Positions 35,097-44,669 of a DNA stretch of 64,000 nt are shown piece by piece. This stretch comes from Sinohyriopsis cumingii. Lineage: Eukaryota; Mollusca; Bivalvia; Unionida; Unionidae. The notes beneath the pieces are model-generated. The model saw nothing but the letters and a program-made list of their open reading frames with translations, made no database searches and was not told where the DNA came from. The stretch lies in NCBI GenBank assembly GCA_028554795.2, contig CM068824.1:157650789-157714788 (forward strand), read 5' to 3'. Made by a program: the position numbers and the translations under genes. How positions within the stretch are numbered: the stretch's first letter is position 1; each line of letters opens with the position of its first letter.

Positions 35097-36785
35097 ATGC
35101 CTCGAAAGTGTGTTAATACCGCGGACAATTTTTGCTATATTTGTGGGGAAGTGACATTTGCCAACCAGAAGAAAAGTATCAATTCTCAAGTGAAGAAGGC
35201 ATATCATCTTTACTTCGGATGCAAGGTTGGTGACCAAGACAAGCCTTGGGCTCCGCATATATGCTGTGCTACATGTACAACACAGCTTTCACAGTGGTTG
35301 AATTGCAAAAGGTCATCAATGCCGTTTGCAGTCCCAATGGTGTGGAGAGAGCCAAGCAACCACCTAAATGACTGTTACTTCTGCTTGGTTCCTCCTCTTT
35401 CCGGCGGAATAACGAAGCGAAAGAAGTCGAGAATAGTCTACCCAAACATTCCGTCTGCATTGAGACCAGTTCCACATGGTGAGGGACTTCCTATTCCAGA
35501 ACCTCCAGCAGAATATTCTCTTGATTCATCTGACGAAGACAAAGGTGAGTCGACCTGTTCTTCTCCTGGTCCATCAGCATGCAGTGATCCAGATTTTCAC
35601 TGTGGTGCATCATCAACCCCACACAGAATAACACAGGAAGAACTAAATGACCTGATTCGTGATTTGGACTTATCAAAGAACAAGGCAGAATTGCTAGGAT
35701 CAAGACTCCAACAATGGAATCTTCTAGAAGAAGATGTCACAATTACTGCATATCGAAAGAGCCACCAGCAATTGGAGCCTTTCTTCAGAAAGGAAAGTAA
35801 TCTGATATTCTGTTCCGATATTGAGGGCCTCATGAATGCTTTAAAAATCACTCATGACCCACAAGAATGGAGACTATTTGTGGACTCTTCGAAACTGAGT
35901 CTCAAGGCTGTGCTTTTGCACAATGGAAACATTCTTCCATCTATTCCAGTAGCGTATGCTGTCCACATGAAAGAGACATACGATAACTTAAGGCAGCTAC
36001 TGAATTCCATTGAGTATAACAAGTACAGCTGGCACCTCTGTGGTGATTTGAAGGTAGTTGCCCTTTTAATGGGACTGCAGCAAGGATATACAAAATACAT
36101 GTGTTTCTTATGCGAGTGGGATAGCCGAGCAAGGGAAATGCACTACATGAGGAAGGAATGGACTCACAGGCAGAATGTAGCCATTGGAGAGAAGAATATC
36201 CAACACCCAGCTCTGGTTGAGGCTCAGAAAATCTTGCTACCACCCCTTCACATCAAACTAGGTTTGATGAAGAACTTCGTGAAAGCCATTGACCGGACTT
36301 TGCCAGCATTCCGATACCTGCATGAAAAAATCCCTCGACTCAGCGAAGCAAAGATTAAAGAGGGAGTTTTTGTGGGTCCTCAGATTCGAGAGCTTTTCAA
36401 AGGTGACCGGTTCAACAACTTGCTGGAAGGTGACGCGAAACAAGCATGGAATGCTTTTCACCTAGTTTCTACAAACTTCCTCGGAAATGTTAGGGCAGAA
36501 AACTATAAGGAACTAGTAGAAGACATGTTGATGAAGTATAAGAAACTTGGCTGCAATATGTCTCTAAAGATTCACTTCCTTCATTCCCATTTGGATTTCT
36601 TTCCTAGCAACTGTGGTATTGTTAGTGATGAACACGGCGAACGTTTTCATCAAGATATCGCAACAATGGAACAAAGATACCAGGGAAAATGGTCCACTAC
36701 AATGCTGGCTGACTACTGCTGGACACTCCTCAGAGATGCTCCCGAACAGCTGTACAAGAGACAGGCGAAGAAATCTAAGATGTAG
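35097..36785 (+). CDS. Intact 562-aa intronless protein of transposon-like type, function unknown
   Basis: The N-terminal 90 residues hold a ZAD/zinc-like Cys pattern (NFCYICGEV, FGCKV, HICCATCTTQL, CYFC). An acidic, serine-rich linker follows (about 140-175). The C-terminal 370 residues form one large domain with DPQEWRLFVDSSKLSLKAVLLH, YKYMCFLCEWDSRA-like CxxC and HxH-type strings (LKIHFLHSHLDFFP, DEHGERFHQD). Intronless copies of this form recur in many invertebrate genomes as repetitive genes, which suggests a mobile or captured origin; I do not know a function. Conserved acidic and His residues hint at a nuclease-like core (inference). It has its own TATA box and is free of stops inside decayed Gypsy sequence, so it is either young or under selection. 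Confidence 0.8.
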   Translation: MPRKCVNTADNFCYICGEVTFANQKKSINSQVKKAYHLYFGCKVGDQDKPWAPHICCATCTTQLSQWLNCKRSSMPFAVPMVWREPSNHLNDCYFCLVPPLSGGITKRKKSRIVYPNIPSALRPVPHGEGLPIPEPPAEYSLDSSDEDKGESTCSSPGPSACSDPDFHCGASSTPHRITQEELNDLIRDLDLSKNKAELLGSRLQQWNLLEEDVTITAYRKSHQQLEPFFRKESNLIFCSDIEGLMNALKITHDPQEWRLFVDSSKLSLKAVLLHNGNILPSIPVAYAVHMKETYDNLRQLLNSIEYNKYSWHLCGDLKVVALLMGLQQGYTKYMCFLCEWDSRAREMHYMRKEWTHRQNVAIGEKNIQHPALVEAQKILLPPLHIKLGLMKNFVKAIDRTLPAFRYLHEKIPRLSEAKIKEGVFVGPQIRELFKGDRFNNLLEGDAKQAWNAFHLVSTNFLGNVRAENYKELVEDMLMKYKKLGCNMSLKIHFLHSHLDFFPSNCGIVSDEHGERFHQDIATMEQRYQGKWSTTMLADYCWTLLRDAPEQLYKRQAKKSKM

Positions 36786-37439
36786 TCAATGACTTGATTT
36801 TTTATAGGTAGGCTATTACAGTTGACCTTTTACTATTGGAATGCATTTCGTTATGTAAACATTAATTTCTTGCAGATTACAAAAAAACTAGAGCCAATTT
36901 TGCAATTTGACTGTCATATTCGTGTTCAGCACATAAAAATTGATAAGAATTGACTAATTTTATTTCAGTAACATGACTTTTGTAAAAATTTGTTGTCCAG
37001 TGTAATTAATGGCATCTTGTCATTCAGTTCAGTGACCTCGTTGTTAGTATTTTCGTATGTATCGTATATCTCTGGTAATGTCTCTTTTGTTTGTAACAGA
37101 TGTCTTCGGTTTCTCTCGTATATAGCACCCTCCTGGGTTTTCAGATCATGCGATCTTGAGTGCTACTTTTTCTGACGTCTTGCGGATGTAGCTGTATGTT
37201 GGAAGTAGGTAAAGTCAATCGAAGTCATCGACTCATCAATATTTGTGCCTCAGATTCAGTATCATCAATTGACGTATTTCGATACTCCAATATCGATAAA
37301 TATAGATCTTTTCCATCTCTCTTTGCCTTACTGAGAATTCCTTTGACAGTTTAAATGGTTCTTTCTGCTAAACCATTAGACTGTGGATACTTGGGACTTG
37401 ACGTAATGTGTTTGAATCTAGGGTTTTTGCATATTTTTT
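36786..37439. other. Non-coding stretch after the 562-aa ORF
   Basis: No clear poly(A) signal directly after the ORF. From about 37180 the minus strand carries degenerate Gypsy integrase-like sequence. Confidence 0.4.
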
Positions 37440-37745
37440 TTAGGAGAACTGTGGTCCATTATCACTCCTTACTTCTCTGGGTATTCCATGTCTTGTAAAA
37501 ACTGACTTTGTGTGTGCGATTACTGTGCTTGCTCGTGTACTTTCTAACTTGGCAACTTCAAAATATCTGGAGCAATGGTTAACTATCAAGACATAGTTGT
37601 AATTATTCCGCATAAATAAATATGTTCCAACCATTTTCCATGGGGCAGCAGGTTGTGTAGACAACAATTGTTCTTTTGCATTCGATTTTCTGTATTCTTG
37701 GTAAGTAGAACAATTCCATAATGTGTCTGTTATCTGTGCATTCAT
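37440..37745 (-). pseudogene. Gypsy integrase fragment
   Basis: The minus strand reads QPAAPWKMVGTYLF, NYVLIVNHCSRYFEVAKL and HTKSVFTRHGIPREVRSDNG, which are the first two blocks of a Ty3/Gypsy rve integrase (the first Asp position is degenerate, the SDNG Asp is present). The Glu block is lost at the left. Part of the decayed element 33984-40631. Confidence 0.9.
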
Positions 37746-38035
37746 ATCAGGTCAATACATAATGTATCTTGTTCTTTGCTTTGTCTTCTCAGTGTCCATA
37801 TGACTTTTATGCAACTCTTGTAGCATTTCTTTCTGAAGAGCATCTGGTATTACAATCTTCTCTCCTTTTAAAACTAACTCGTCCATTTCTGAAAGTTCAT
37901 CTCATCATTTCCAGAAATTTCTGTTTTCAAAAGGTACGATATGTTTATCATTTGTCCATCCCTTTTGAATCATTTCTCGTAATTTGGTCATTTTATTTTC
38001 ACGTTTAGTGTCATTCTTTATTGCTTCTAACTGTG

Positions 38036-38262
38036 TGTGGTAATATACGATATTAACATTCTGTTGCTACGAATGGTCTGACAGTTACAGGTCACCTGAG
38101 ATCAGCTCCAGGCTCTCACTCAGTTGTAACCCTATATGCCTTATGACAACATTAGCGTGAGAAACTAGCGTGCGTGTGTTTTCACTGTTGTAGTCAATTG
38201 TACTATAGCCATTAAAGTAGTTAGACCAAACCATGTTTTGTGCTATTTAGCAAAACATAACA
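38036..38262 (+). repeat. Inverted LTR copy with primer-binding site
   Basis: TGTGGTAATATACG...AAAACATAACA in plus orientation, homologous to the other two LTRs but reversed and with about 70 extra bp in the middle. TGGTGTCAGA follows directly at 38263, so this is the 5' end of a second, oppositely oriented copy. Confidence 0.8.
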
Positions 38263-38338
38263 TGGTGTCAGAAGGTGCATTAACAGTGTTCCAAGTCCTG
38301 ATTTTGATGCATTACAACTAACACAAACGATAGGCTTC

Positions 38339-39437
38339 TTAACATCGAAGTATTTCAACACAAGTTCTTTGCTTTGAATCTGTTTGATCTCTTAAAATGC
38401 ATGTTTCTGTGCAGCTTTCCCAAACGAATTCAGTGTCACTTTTCAAAAGTGCTCTGACTGGCTCTGTCACTGTAGGCATATTTGGGATAAATTTCGCTAG
38501 GTAGTTGACTGTACCCAGTAATCTTTCAATTCCTTTCTTGTCCGTCCGAGCGGTCATTTCTGTGATTGCTATTACTTGTTCTGGGTCAGGCTTAATACCT
38601 GATGATGTCAACATGTGTCCCACGTAGCACACTTATGTTAGTCCAAATTGTCATTTTTCCAGATTCAATGTCAGATTTATTTTCTGTCATCTCTTTAAAA
38701 CATTTTTCAGTTTTCCATTATGATCTTCCTTTGAAGTTCCCCCCCCAAAATTATGTTATCTAGATCAGTCTCCACCTCAGGCAGGTCCTCAAAACACTGT
38801 GCCATGCGTTTCTGGAACATTTCTTGAGCAGATTTAATACCAAAAGGCATTCTCAGTTAGCAATATCTACCAAACGGGGTGTTACATGTTGTCAATAAGT
38901 GGCTTTCCTCATCCAGGGGTATTTGCCAGAAGCCACGATTGGCGTATAGTTTAGAGGAAACCTTAGCGCCACACATCCGTGTGGTTATATCTTCCACTGT
39001 AGGAAGTTGATAATGCTCTCGCTTTATAGCTTGATTCAAATTTTTCAGATCTTGACAAATTCGTAGTTTTCCCGACTTGGGTTTTTCAAACAACTACTAT
39101 TGAACTGACCCATTCTGTTGGTTCATATACTTTCCGTATTACACTTTTCCGTTATATCTCTTCCAAAGTTGATTTCATTGTGTCTCGTAAAGCTGCAGTA
39201 ATATTCCGTTGTGGATTGATAAAAGGTTTCACATTTTTGTCAATTACAATACGATATATTTGTTTCAAGTATCCTAGACCTTTGAACACACTGGGAAATT
39301 CTTTCACGATATGACCTGTCCTTATCCCTGTGAACATTGCAAACTACTTGTATTAAGTGCAAACCTTGAGACGCTTTGAACCCAAGAATAGGCGGTTGGT
39401 TTGATTTTGTGATATAAAAATCAAGTTCTTGATTCAT
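38339..39437 (-). pseudogene. Gypsy reverse transcriptase/RNase H remnants
   Basis: Broken minus-strand frames: KSGKLRICQDLKNLNQAIKREHYQLP and ANRGFWQIPLDEESHLLTTCNTPFGRY (RT palm, 38857-39093), YVGHMLTSSGIKPDPEQV and LLGTVNYLAKFIPN (RT connection, 38339-38632), and RIVIDKNVKPFINPQR (39152-39337). The order from right to left is that of K02A2.6-like Gypsy pol. The YxDD block lies in damaged sequence between 38640 and 38850. Many stops and frameshifts. Confidence 0.88.
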
Positions 39438-39449
39438 GCAATTTAATTT

Positions 39450-40470
39450 TCATTTGCCTATAACAGTTAGTTTGTCGCAAGAATAGCTTGTGAGACGGGT
39501 CTTGGTCGGTTTTACTTCAACGTTGTCAATGTTCATTGTTTCACAAATGTAATTTGGAATGGTGTTTACTTGCGAGCCAGTATCAGTTTTAAATTTAACA
39601 TTAGTACCATGAAGAGTCAGAGTGACGTTGCATTCTTTGTCACTGATTTCAGTGTTTGCCTTTGTCACTGTTCCTACAAAAGATGTATCTTCCTCTTCAG
39701 CTGAGTATTCTTGCATACCATGCACCCGTTTTGTTTTGCAGCATTTTAGAAAATGATGCTGTTTTCGACACCTGTAGCAAGTTTTTCCATAGACTGGACA
39801 CCTGCCTTTTGCATGTAATTTGCCACATTTACTACAGTTGAATAATCTGGACGCTGATTTCATATATGACATTTCTGCTTTCTTTGGTTGTCTCATTTTC
39901 TTTTCTGTTTTCTTAACTTTCATACTATGAACTTCTGATGCAGCTGCTTCATTCTGCATACTTTGAATCTGCTTTTTGGATTCTTCGTCTGCTCTGCATA
40001 TAGACAGTGCTTTTTGTAATGTCACTTCATCTTCTCGTAAAAGTCTTTCCTTACTTTATCAGAATTAGTCCCACAGACAATCCTATCTTTGATCATTTTA
40101 TCCTGTAGTTTTTCAAATTTGCAGTTCTTTGCAACCAATTTAAGTTCAGTTACATATTGGTCAATGGTTTCATTCTTTTGCTGGATTCTTGTATTGAATC
40201 TGTGGCTCTCTGTTGCAATGTTCTGCTTCGGACTGCAATAATCCTCAAACTTTTTGGTCAGTGGATCAATTTGTTCAGTTTCATTGACGTCATATGTAAA
40301 TGTGTTGTAAATGTCTCTGCCATCCTGACCAATAACATATAGGAAAGCACTGACATTTTCTTTGTCTTCTTTATATGCAAGCTAGATGGTGGAAATTAAA
40401 GTCCATTTCAGGTGACTGACTGAGTTTTCTTAATGTTATTAATCCAAAATTATACCAAACTTTTCACATC
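39450..40470 (-). pseudogene. Gypsy gag zinc knuckles and aspartic protease remnant
   Basis: The minus strand reads a knuckle-like CSKCGKLHAKGRCPVYGKTCYRCRKQHHFLKCC and then VKFKTDTGSQVNTIP, the DTG(S) protease active site, in the 39450-40025 frame. The region to 40470 carries diverged gag frames up to the primer-binding site beside the right LTR. Confidence 0.85.
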
Positions 40471-40478
40471 TGACACCA

Positions 40479-40631
40479 TGTTATGTTTTGCTAAATTACA
40501 CAAAACATGGTTTGGTCTAACTTCTTTAATGGCTAGATTACAACTGAGTGAGTTCCTGGAGCTGACCTTAGGTGACCTGTAACTGTCAGACCATTTGTAG
40601 CAAAACAATGTTAATACCGTATATTACCACA
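40479..40631 (-). repeat. LTR copy (5' LTR of the minus-oriented Gypsy element)
   Basis: TGTTATGTTTTGC...TTACCACA on the plus strand, TG...CA bounded, flanked on its inner side by TGACACCA (primer-binding site on the minus strand). Confidence 0.8.
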
Positions 40632-41339
40632 ACTTCTTCCTCCCAAATTTAAACCAAGCGCAAATGTTTTTGCCACTGAACTGAGCTGTTTACATTTTTT
40701 AAATATATTTATTTAAATAAAAATGTTAGTTCTGACTAAGATGGTTGGATTAGCGCGTCACCTGCCCCTACCTCGTGGAGTTCTCTCGACTTGCTAAGGA
40801 GTTCCTCCTAAATGGGGATAGTTCAGTCTGAGTCCTAAAACGGTTCCGTAGTGGTAGTGGTGAGGGAGACTCTGACGAGGCCACATGAGTATTGCCACAT
40901 CCTCGGAAATTATGGTGGGTCAAATCGTCTTATTTAAATGTATTTGTGCTTTGTCGTTGCAAGTGAAGGTAACACTTTCACAGACGGCAAAAAAGTCAGA
41001 TATTTCCATGTGAACTGAGTGCAGTGCAGTTATTATAACATGCGATTTTCTCCATGCAGCATTTTACCACCAGATCAATCTGACTAAAGTCAGGTCTTCA
41101 CTGTCCTTCCTTAGGACAGTGGAGATCTGATTTAATCTGACTGACCACCAGATTTAAATTGCTTTGGCTGTGGCAACATACTTCCAAATGGGAGGTAACC
41201 ATCTGAAAGGAGTATCCATTAAATGTAATGTCTTTTATTGAAAGTATTAGGATTAAAAAAAAAAAAAAAAAAAAAACACAAACGCTGTAAATTTGTGGGG
41301 GTGGGGTGGTTAAAATCCCAATTCTGACATTTTTCACCA
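40632..41339. other. Non-coding stretch
   Basis: Includes an A-run at 41255-41276 and an imperfect foldback around 41085-41150 (TCTGACTAAAGTCAG). No gene recognised. Confidence 0.4.
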
Positions 41340-42720
41340 ACATAATGGCATCAAATTATGATCCACAGGAAACTACGTCTTTGAAATATAAAATACTAAA
41401 ACTATCTGAAAAACAAATGAAAAGCACCCTTCACGGCAGTTTCTTGAACAAATGTGTTGAGGACGGGATCGTTCCATCAGGTCTACGACTGAAACTGAAA
41501 ATATACATAGGAAGCGGAAATGAAGAATTCCAAAATTCTATCGATACTCTGTTACATAAAGTCTAGCTAAACATATGCGAGGGATTAGCAGAAGAACAAC
41601 AAAAAGATCACTAAATATAGGAAAACAGATGGAAAATGTTAGGGATGAATTAAACAAGAAACTAGATGGGCAAAGCCTTTTCAGTTTCGATCATTAAATA
41701 TATTAGAAAACAGAACCAGTGGGGAAAAAAATTTACTTCTAAAGAAGAATGAAAAACTGAACAATTTACGTAAGAGTAAAGAAGAAAAAAGCCAACAAGT
41801 TGAAAAAACTGGAGAACAGCATATAATCCATAAACAACCGAAAAAGCTGCAGCAGAAAAGCAGCAAAACATCACAACAACAGAGTAAGGAACGACAACAA
41901 AGGAAGTAGTCAGAATCCAAAGAAACTACAGCAAGGAACAGCAGAAGCCGTAAAAAAAAAAGCGGGGGGGGGGGGGGGGCAGAAACAGTGACCATGAGAA
42001 AGACATTGACAAACACGGAAAAGATTTTACAAGGACTAACAGAGACGACATCACAAAACAAAAGAATAGAAGGCTCCACATATTCAAAAGTAGAAGAGAG
42101 TAGAAAAAAGAATAAAAGCGAAGAAAACAAATTAAGAGAGGTAAAGAAACAGTTTTAAATCTCTCATGTAAAGATTATCTGATAATGACGATATACCGTT
42201 AGGCAAAGGGCTAAAATTTTGTCCCAAACCAAAATATCACAATAATAAAATTAATTAGCTGAAGAAATTTTTCATTTTTGTAGACGCCTAAAATTAAAAG
42301 AATATTTTTTTATGATAAAACATGCAACAATTCAGAGGGTAAGTTGGATTCTTTTCATTGTGAAACAAATGGATTATTTTAACACAATTAAATCTTCTTT
42401 TATACCACCTAGTGGACGTGATTCCTATTTAGATTTTGATATTGACGCGATCACAAAAAAAAGATATTAATTGGCAATCATCAAAAGCAATATTATAGTA
42501 ATATTTCTAGGGACGAAATTAAGTCCTAATATTATTTAATGAATGACGACTGTATATTGCTTAAAAAGGCTGAAAAATCAAACATTATTATTATTATGAA
42601 TCAAGAAGATTGTGTTAAAGAAGTTGAACGTCAATTAAATGATAAAAATACTACAAACATATTAACAAAGACCCGTCAGTAGAAACTAAATCGAAAAGTT
42701 CAATATGCATTTATGACCAA
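41340..42720 (+). pseudogene. Penelope-like element remnant (5' half)
   Basis: Broken plus-strand frames in order: an N-terminal helical block (41306-41566) with LLHGSFLNKC-like and DGIVPSGLRLKLKI strings; a long Lys/Gln/Glu-rich coiled region with stops (41640-42150); then DYFNTIKSSFIPPSGRDSYLDFDIDAI near 42372-42455; and DCILLKKAEKSNIIIIMNQEDCVKEVERQL near 42550-42640. The last two match the N-terminal RT region of Penelope-like elements (the KA(D/E)K...V(I)MN block). The catalytic RT and GIY-YIG parts are missing. The remnant stops about 250 bp before element 2. Confidence 0.65.
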
Positions 42721-42969
42721 TGGGATTCTTAGTACATTTTAGCGTGGGGAAAAAGTAAAATACAGAGCAGGACCAATATCAGGTTTCTAACTAGTAATAT
42801 GTGTTTGACTATGGGAATTTCAGAGACAGGTCTGAGGGAAGCACGATAAATCTGGGTAACTAGGTCAGCATCATAAAAACTAATGTAAGTTGGTTGTGAG
42901 AACATATCAATAACAAGTAAGTTTTGTGATTTCAGGAAGGCTTTGACAAATCTGGGTAAACGGGTCAGC

Positions 42970-42975
42970 ATCATG
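42970..42975. repeat. Left target-site duplication of element 2 (ATCATG)
   Basis: Perfect 6-bp copy of 60453-60458, directly abutting the TIR, the duplication length expected for Polintons. Confidence 0.92.
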
Positions 42976-42987
42976 AGTAGTAAGGTG

Positions 42988-43210
42988 GGGTACATTAGCG
43001 ACAATGGGAATTAGCATTACAGAGACCCCTGGGTCAGATTAGCGACAAGGGAAATTTAACATGGCGAAAAATCGTGGGTCAGATTAGCGACAAGGGAAAT
43101 TAACATGGAGAAAAATCGTGGGTCACTCTAGCGACAAGGGGAATTTAACATGGAACTATAGTGTGGGTCTGTCTAGCGACAAGGGGAAATTAACGTGGGG
43201 AATAGAGTTT
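42988..43210. repeat. Five tandem units of about 45 bp inside the TIR
   Basis: Each unit contains TAGCGACAAGGG(G/A)AA(A)TT followed by AACATGG and usually GTGGGTC. The outermost unit is the most diverged. The mirror copy lies at 60225-60440. They could be binding sites for a replication or terminal protein (inference). Confidence 0.85.
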
Positions 43211-43324
43211 GGGCTTTTGGGATTTTTTTTTTTTAAATTTTTTTAAATTTAAATTTAAATTTAAATTTAAATTTAAAAAAAGGGTAGGCAATGGAAAGGC
43301 TATCTCTTTTCGAGAAATATGGCT

Positions 43325-43340
43325 GGCCCTGAAAAGGGCC
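43325..43340 (-). terminator. Histone-mRNA-like 3' stem-loop (left TIR)
   Basis: On the minus strand GGCCCTTTTCAGGGCC: a 6-bp stem and TTTC loop, 25 nt beyond the stop of the minus-strand ORF at 43365. It is followed by AGCCA in place of ACCCA and then CTCGAAAAGAG, a purine-rich tract where a U7-type downstream element would lie. Confidence 0.75.
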
Positions 43341-43364
43341 TTTGGGTTTATGTTAATGTATTCA

Positions 43365-43598
43365 TTAACATAAATGGTACCGCATTGGTCTTCTTCTTGT
43401 CCTTAGGCTACGTCTCACTGTTGGTCCGTAAATCAGCACTCTTTTCAGGCATCCTTGTCTTTCAACGTAGATCCTACGTATCCACAGGCTGGTGTTTGTC
43501 CTGTGGACAACGGTCCACTTGGATCGGACATACATGAGCATGTCCGTCCGGAACATCATGGAAGACACAAGCGTAGAAGATTGCACATCGGTCCACAT
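43365..43598 (-). CDS. Small left-arm accessory protein (77 aa), unknown
   Basis: 77 residues, basic (about 15 Arg/Lys), no recognised motif. I accept it because of its signals: a minus-strand TATA box (43641-43651), a leader of about 20-45 nt, the ATG at 43598, and a histone-like hairpin 25 nt after the stop. This is the same gene plan as the right-arm accessory genes. The sequence itself is weak evidence: composition is unusual and the opposite strand also has a short open frame. It would share a divergent promoter region with the gene at 43818. Confidence 0.45.
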   Translation of the reverse strand: MWTDVQSSTLVSSMMFRTDMLMYVRSKWTVVHRTNTSLWIRRIYVERQGCLKRVLIYGPTVRRSLRTRRRPMRYHLC

Positions 43599-43640
43599 CT
43601 TGAAGCGACGAGAACAAGTGAATCAATGCAGTGAACTGCG

Positions 43641-43651
43641 CTTATTTATAG
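43641..43651 (-). promoter_or_regulatory. TATA box for the 43598-43365 gene
   Basis: Minus strand CTATAAATAAG, about 45 nt before the ATG. Confidence 0.6.
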
Positions 43652-43763
43652 GTACAGGAAGGATTGAAACGGATTGAATTCATTCACCAATCCGAACACG
43701 CGTTACAAAATTCAGTCAGCTCGCATCCAATCCGAAGAGAGCAGTCTGTGACGTCACGTGGTC

Positions 43764-43770
43764 TATATAG
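43764..43770 (+). promoter_or_regulatory. TATA box for the 43818 gene
   Basis: TATATAG, 48 nt before the ATG. A CRE/E-box-like TGACGTCACGTGG lies just upstream (43749-43761), a sequence that could bind cellular bZIP or bHLH factors. Confidence 0.65.
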
Positions 43771-43817
43771 ATTCGTTAGCGCTTGTGTGCACTCAATCTA
43801 TGCGACAGTGATTCAAC

Positions 43818-44378
43818 ATGACGGAAACTCAGAAAACGATCCATTGGGGTGCACCAGCAGGGGAGACTGCCCAAGGGAACCCGGACTTACTTTCAGAAGA
43901 GGTACATTGGGATTTTGTGGATTTTCTTACCTCGCAAGAATTTGTTCCAGAACCTTCGTTACCTTCTTCATTACCGCAAGTGGAGAATTTTAGACAGAGA
44001 CAGAAAGAAGAATTGGAGAAATTTATGCAACGACAAAAGGAAGCGGAACAAGCTTTTCTCCTACAGCAACAGCAACAGCAACAAGAAGAGGTAAGAAAAA
44101 AACAACAGCAACAACAGCAAGAAGAAGTAGCAGCAAAGAAACAAGAGGGTGAAAATCAAACGGCTACGGTACTGTTGGACATTTTAGCGGAGTTAAGAAG
44201 TCTGAAACAAATGTATCAGACTTCATTATCACGACCGAAGAGAATACGACCTTCCCGAGCTAAACACGCCAACCCTGTGACTAAGCCTATCGTACCACCC
44301 TTAGTGATTTCAACCCAATCATCAGAAGTAGGCCTTGGCCGTGGCAAAGGCTTAAGGCAGTTAAAGTTGATTGGTTAA
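43818..44378 (+). CDS. Left-arm accessory protein with Gln-rich coiled coil
   Basis: 186 residues. Residues 1-60 are acidic and aromatic (HWDFVDFLTSQEF). Residues 60-115 form a Gln/Glu/Lys coiled coil with poly-Gln runs. A helix LLDILAELRSLKQMY follows, then a basic, proline-rich tail (RPKRIRPSRAKHA) that could be a nuclear localisation signal. I do not recognise the family. It has a TATA box upstream and the best histone-like hairpin of the element 25 nt after its stop, so it is likely expressed as a short non-polyadenylated or S-phase mRNA (inference). Confidence 0.7.
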   Translation: MTETQKTIHWGAPAGETAQGNPDLLSEEVHWDFVDFLTSQEFVPEPSLPSSLPQVENFRQRQKEELEKFMQRQKEAEQAFLLQQQQQQQEEVRKKQQQQQQEEVAAKKQEGENQTATVLLDILAELRSLKQMYQTSLSRPKRIRPSRAKHANPVTKPIVPPLVISTQSSEVGLGRGKGLRQLKLIG

Positions 44379-44403
44379 ACTCACCCCTACACCAAAATAA
44401 AAA

Positions 44404-44424
44404 GGCCCTTTTCAGGGCCACCCA
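44404..44424 (+). terminator. Histone-mRNA-like 3' stem-loop with ACCCA
   Basis: AAA then GGCCCTTTTCAGGGCC then ACCCA: this matches the metazoan histone 3' end consensus (6-bp stem GGYYYT/ARRRCC, 4-nt loop, cleavage after ACCCA). It lies 25 nt after the stop. CTCGAAAAGAAAT follows at 44431-44443 as a candidate U7-paired element. A backup AATAAA lies near 44471. Confidence 0.85.
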
Positions 44425-44669
44425 CATTTCTCGAAAAGAAATACAATTTCAATTTGCCAATAACTCAAAAATAAACCCCACCCATTTTACCTTATAGTAC
44501 GTGTCTGTGTATGAGTGCGTGAGTGTAGCTTCTTATTTTAAAATCAAAACTCAAAGACACTTACCTTATATCATTCATGTATTCTTTTATCCATTTTTTT
44601 ACAATCCAATTCACAATTCACCACAGAACACTTTAATTAAAAGTTCATTGACTTCTTCTTTCTCCTTGT

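Larger units (their letters stand above)
33984..40631 (-). mobile_element. Decayed Ty3/Gypsy LTR retrotransposon, minus orientation, with nested insertions
   Basis: Two related LTRs in the same orientation (33984-34111 and 40479-40631) bound gag/protease/RT/integrase remnants read right to left. The primer-binding site (minus strand TGGTGTCAGA, 40469-40478) lies directly inside the right LTR. Flanks ATTTC and ACTTC may be a diverged 5-bp duplication. The intact 562-aa ORF (35097-36785) and an inverted LTR (38036-38262) lie inside and are probably later events. Confidence 0.7.
42976..43349. repeat. Left terminal inverted repeat of element 2
   Basis: Reverse complement of 60087-60452 with about two substitutions and a length change in the AT tract (AAATTT repeats, about 43215-43280). 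It contains five tandem units of about 45 bp and, at its inner edge, the histone-like hairpin. Confidence 0.95.

Noticed and set aside
41681..42130. Minus-strand 149-codon ORF rich in Phe, Leu and Ser
   Set aside because: Shadow of the Lys/Gln/Glu-rich part of the Penelope-like remnant.
43325..43340. Bacterial-type rho-independent terminator
   Set aside because: The hairpins lack a following T-run and occur in animal DNA; the ACCCA and purine tract point to histone-type processing instead.
44550..44565. Strong splice-donor-like AAGGTAAGT on the minus strand after the zinc-knuckle gene
   Set aside because: It lies downstream of the stop codon and no acceptor or second exon could be supported.
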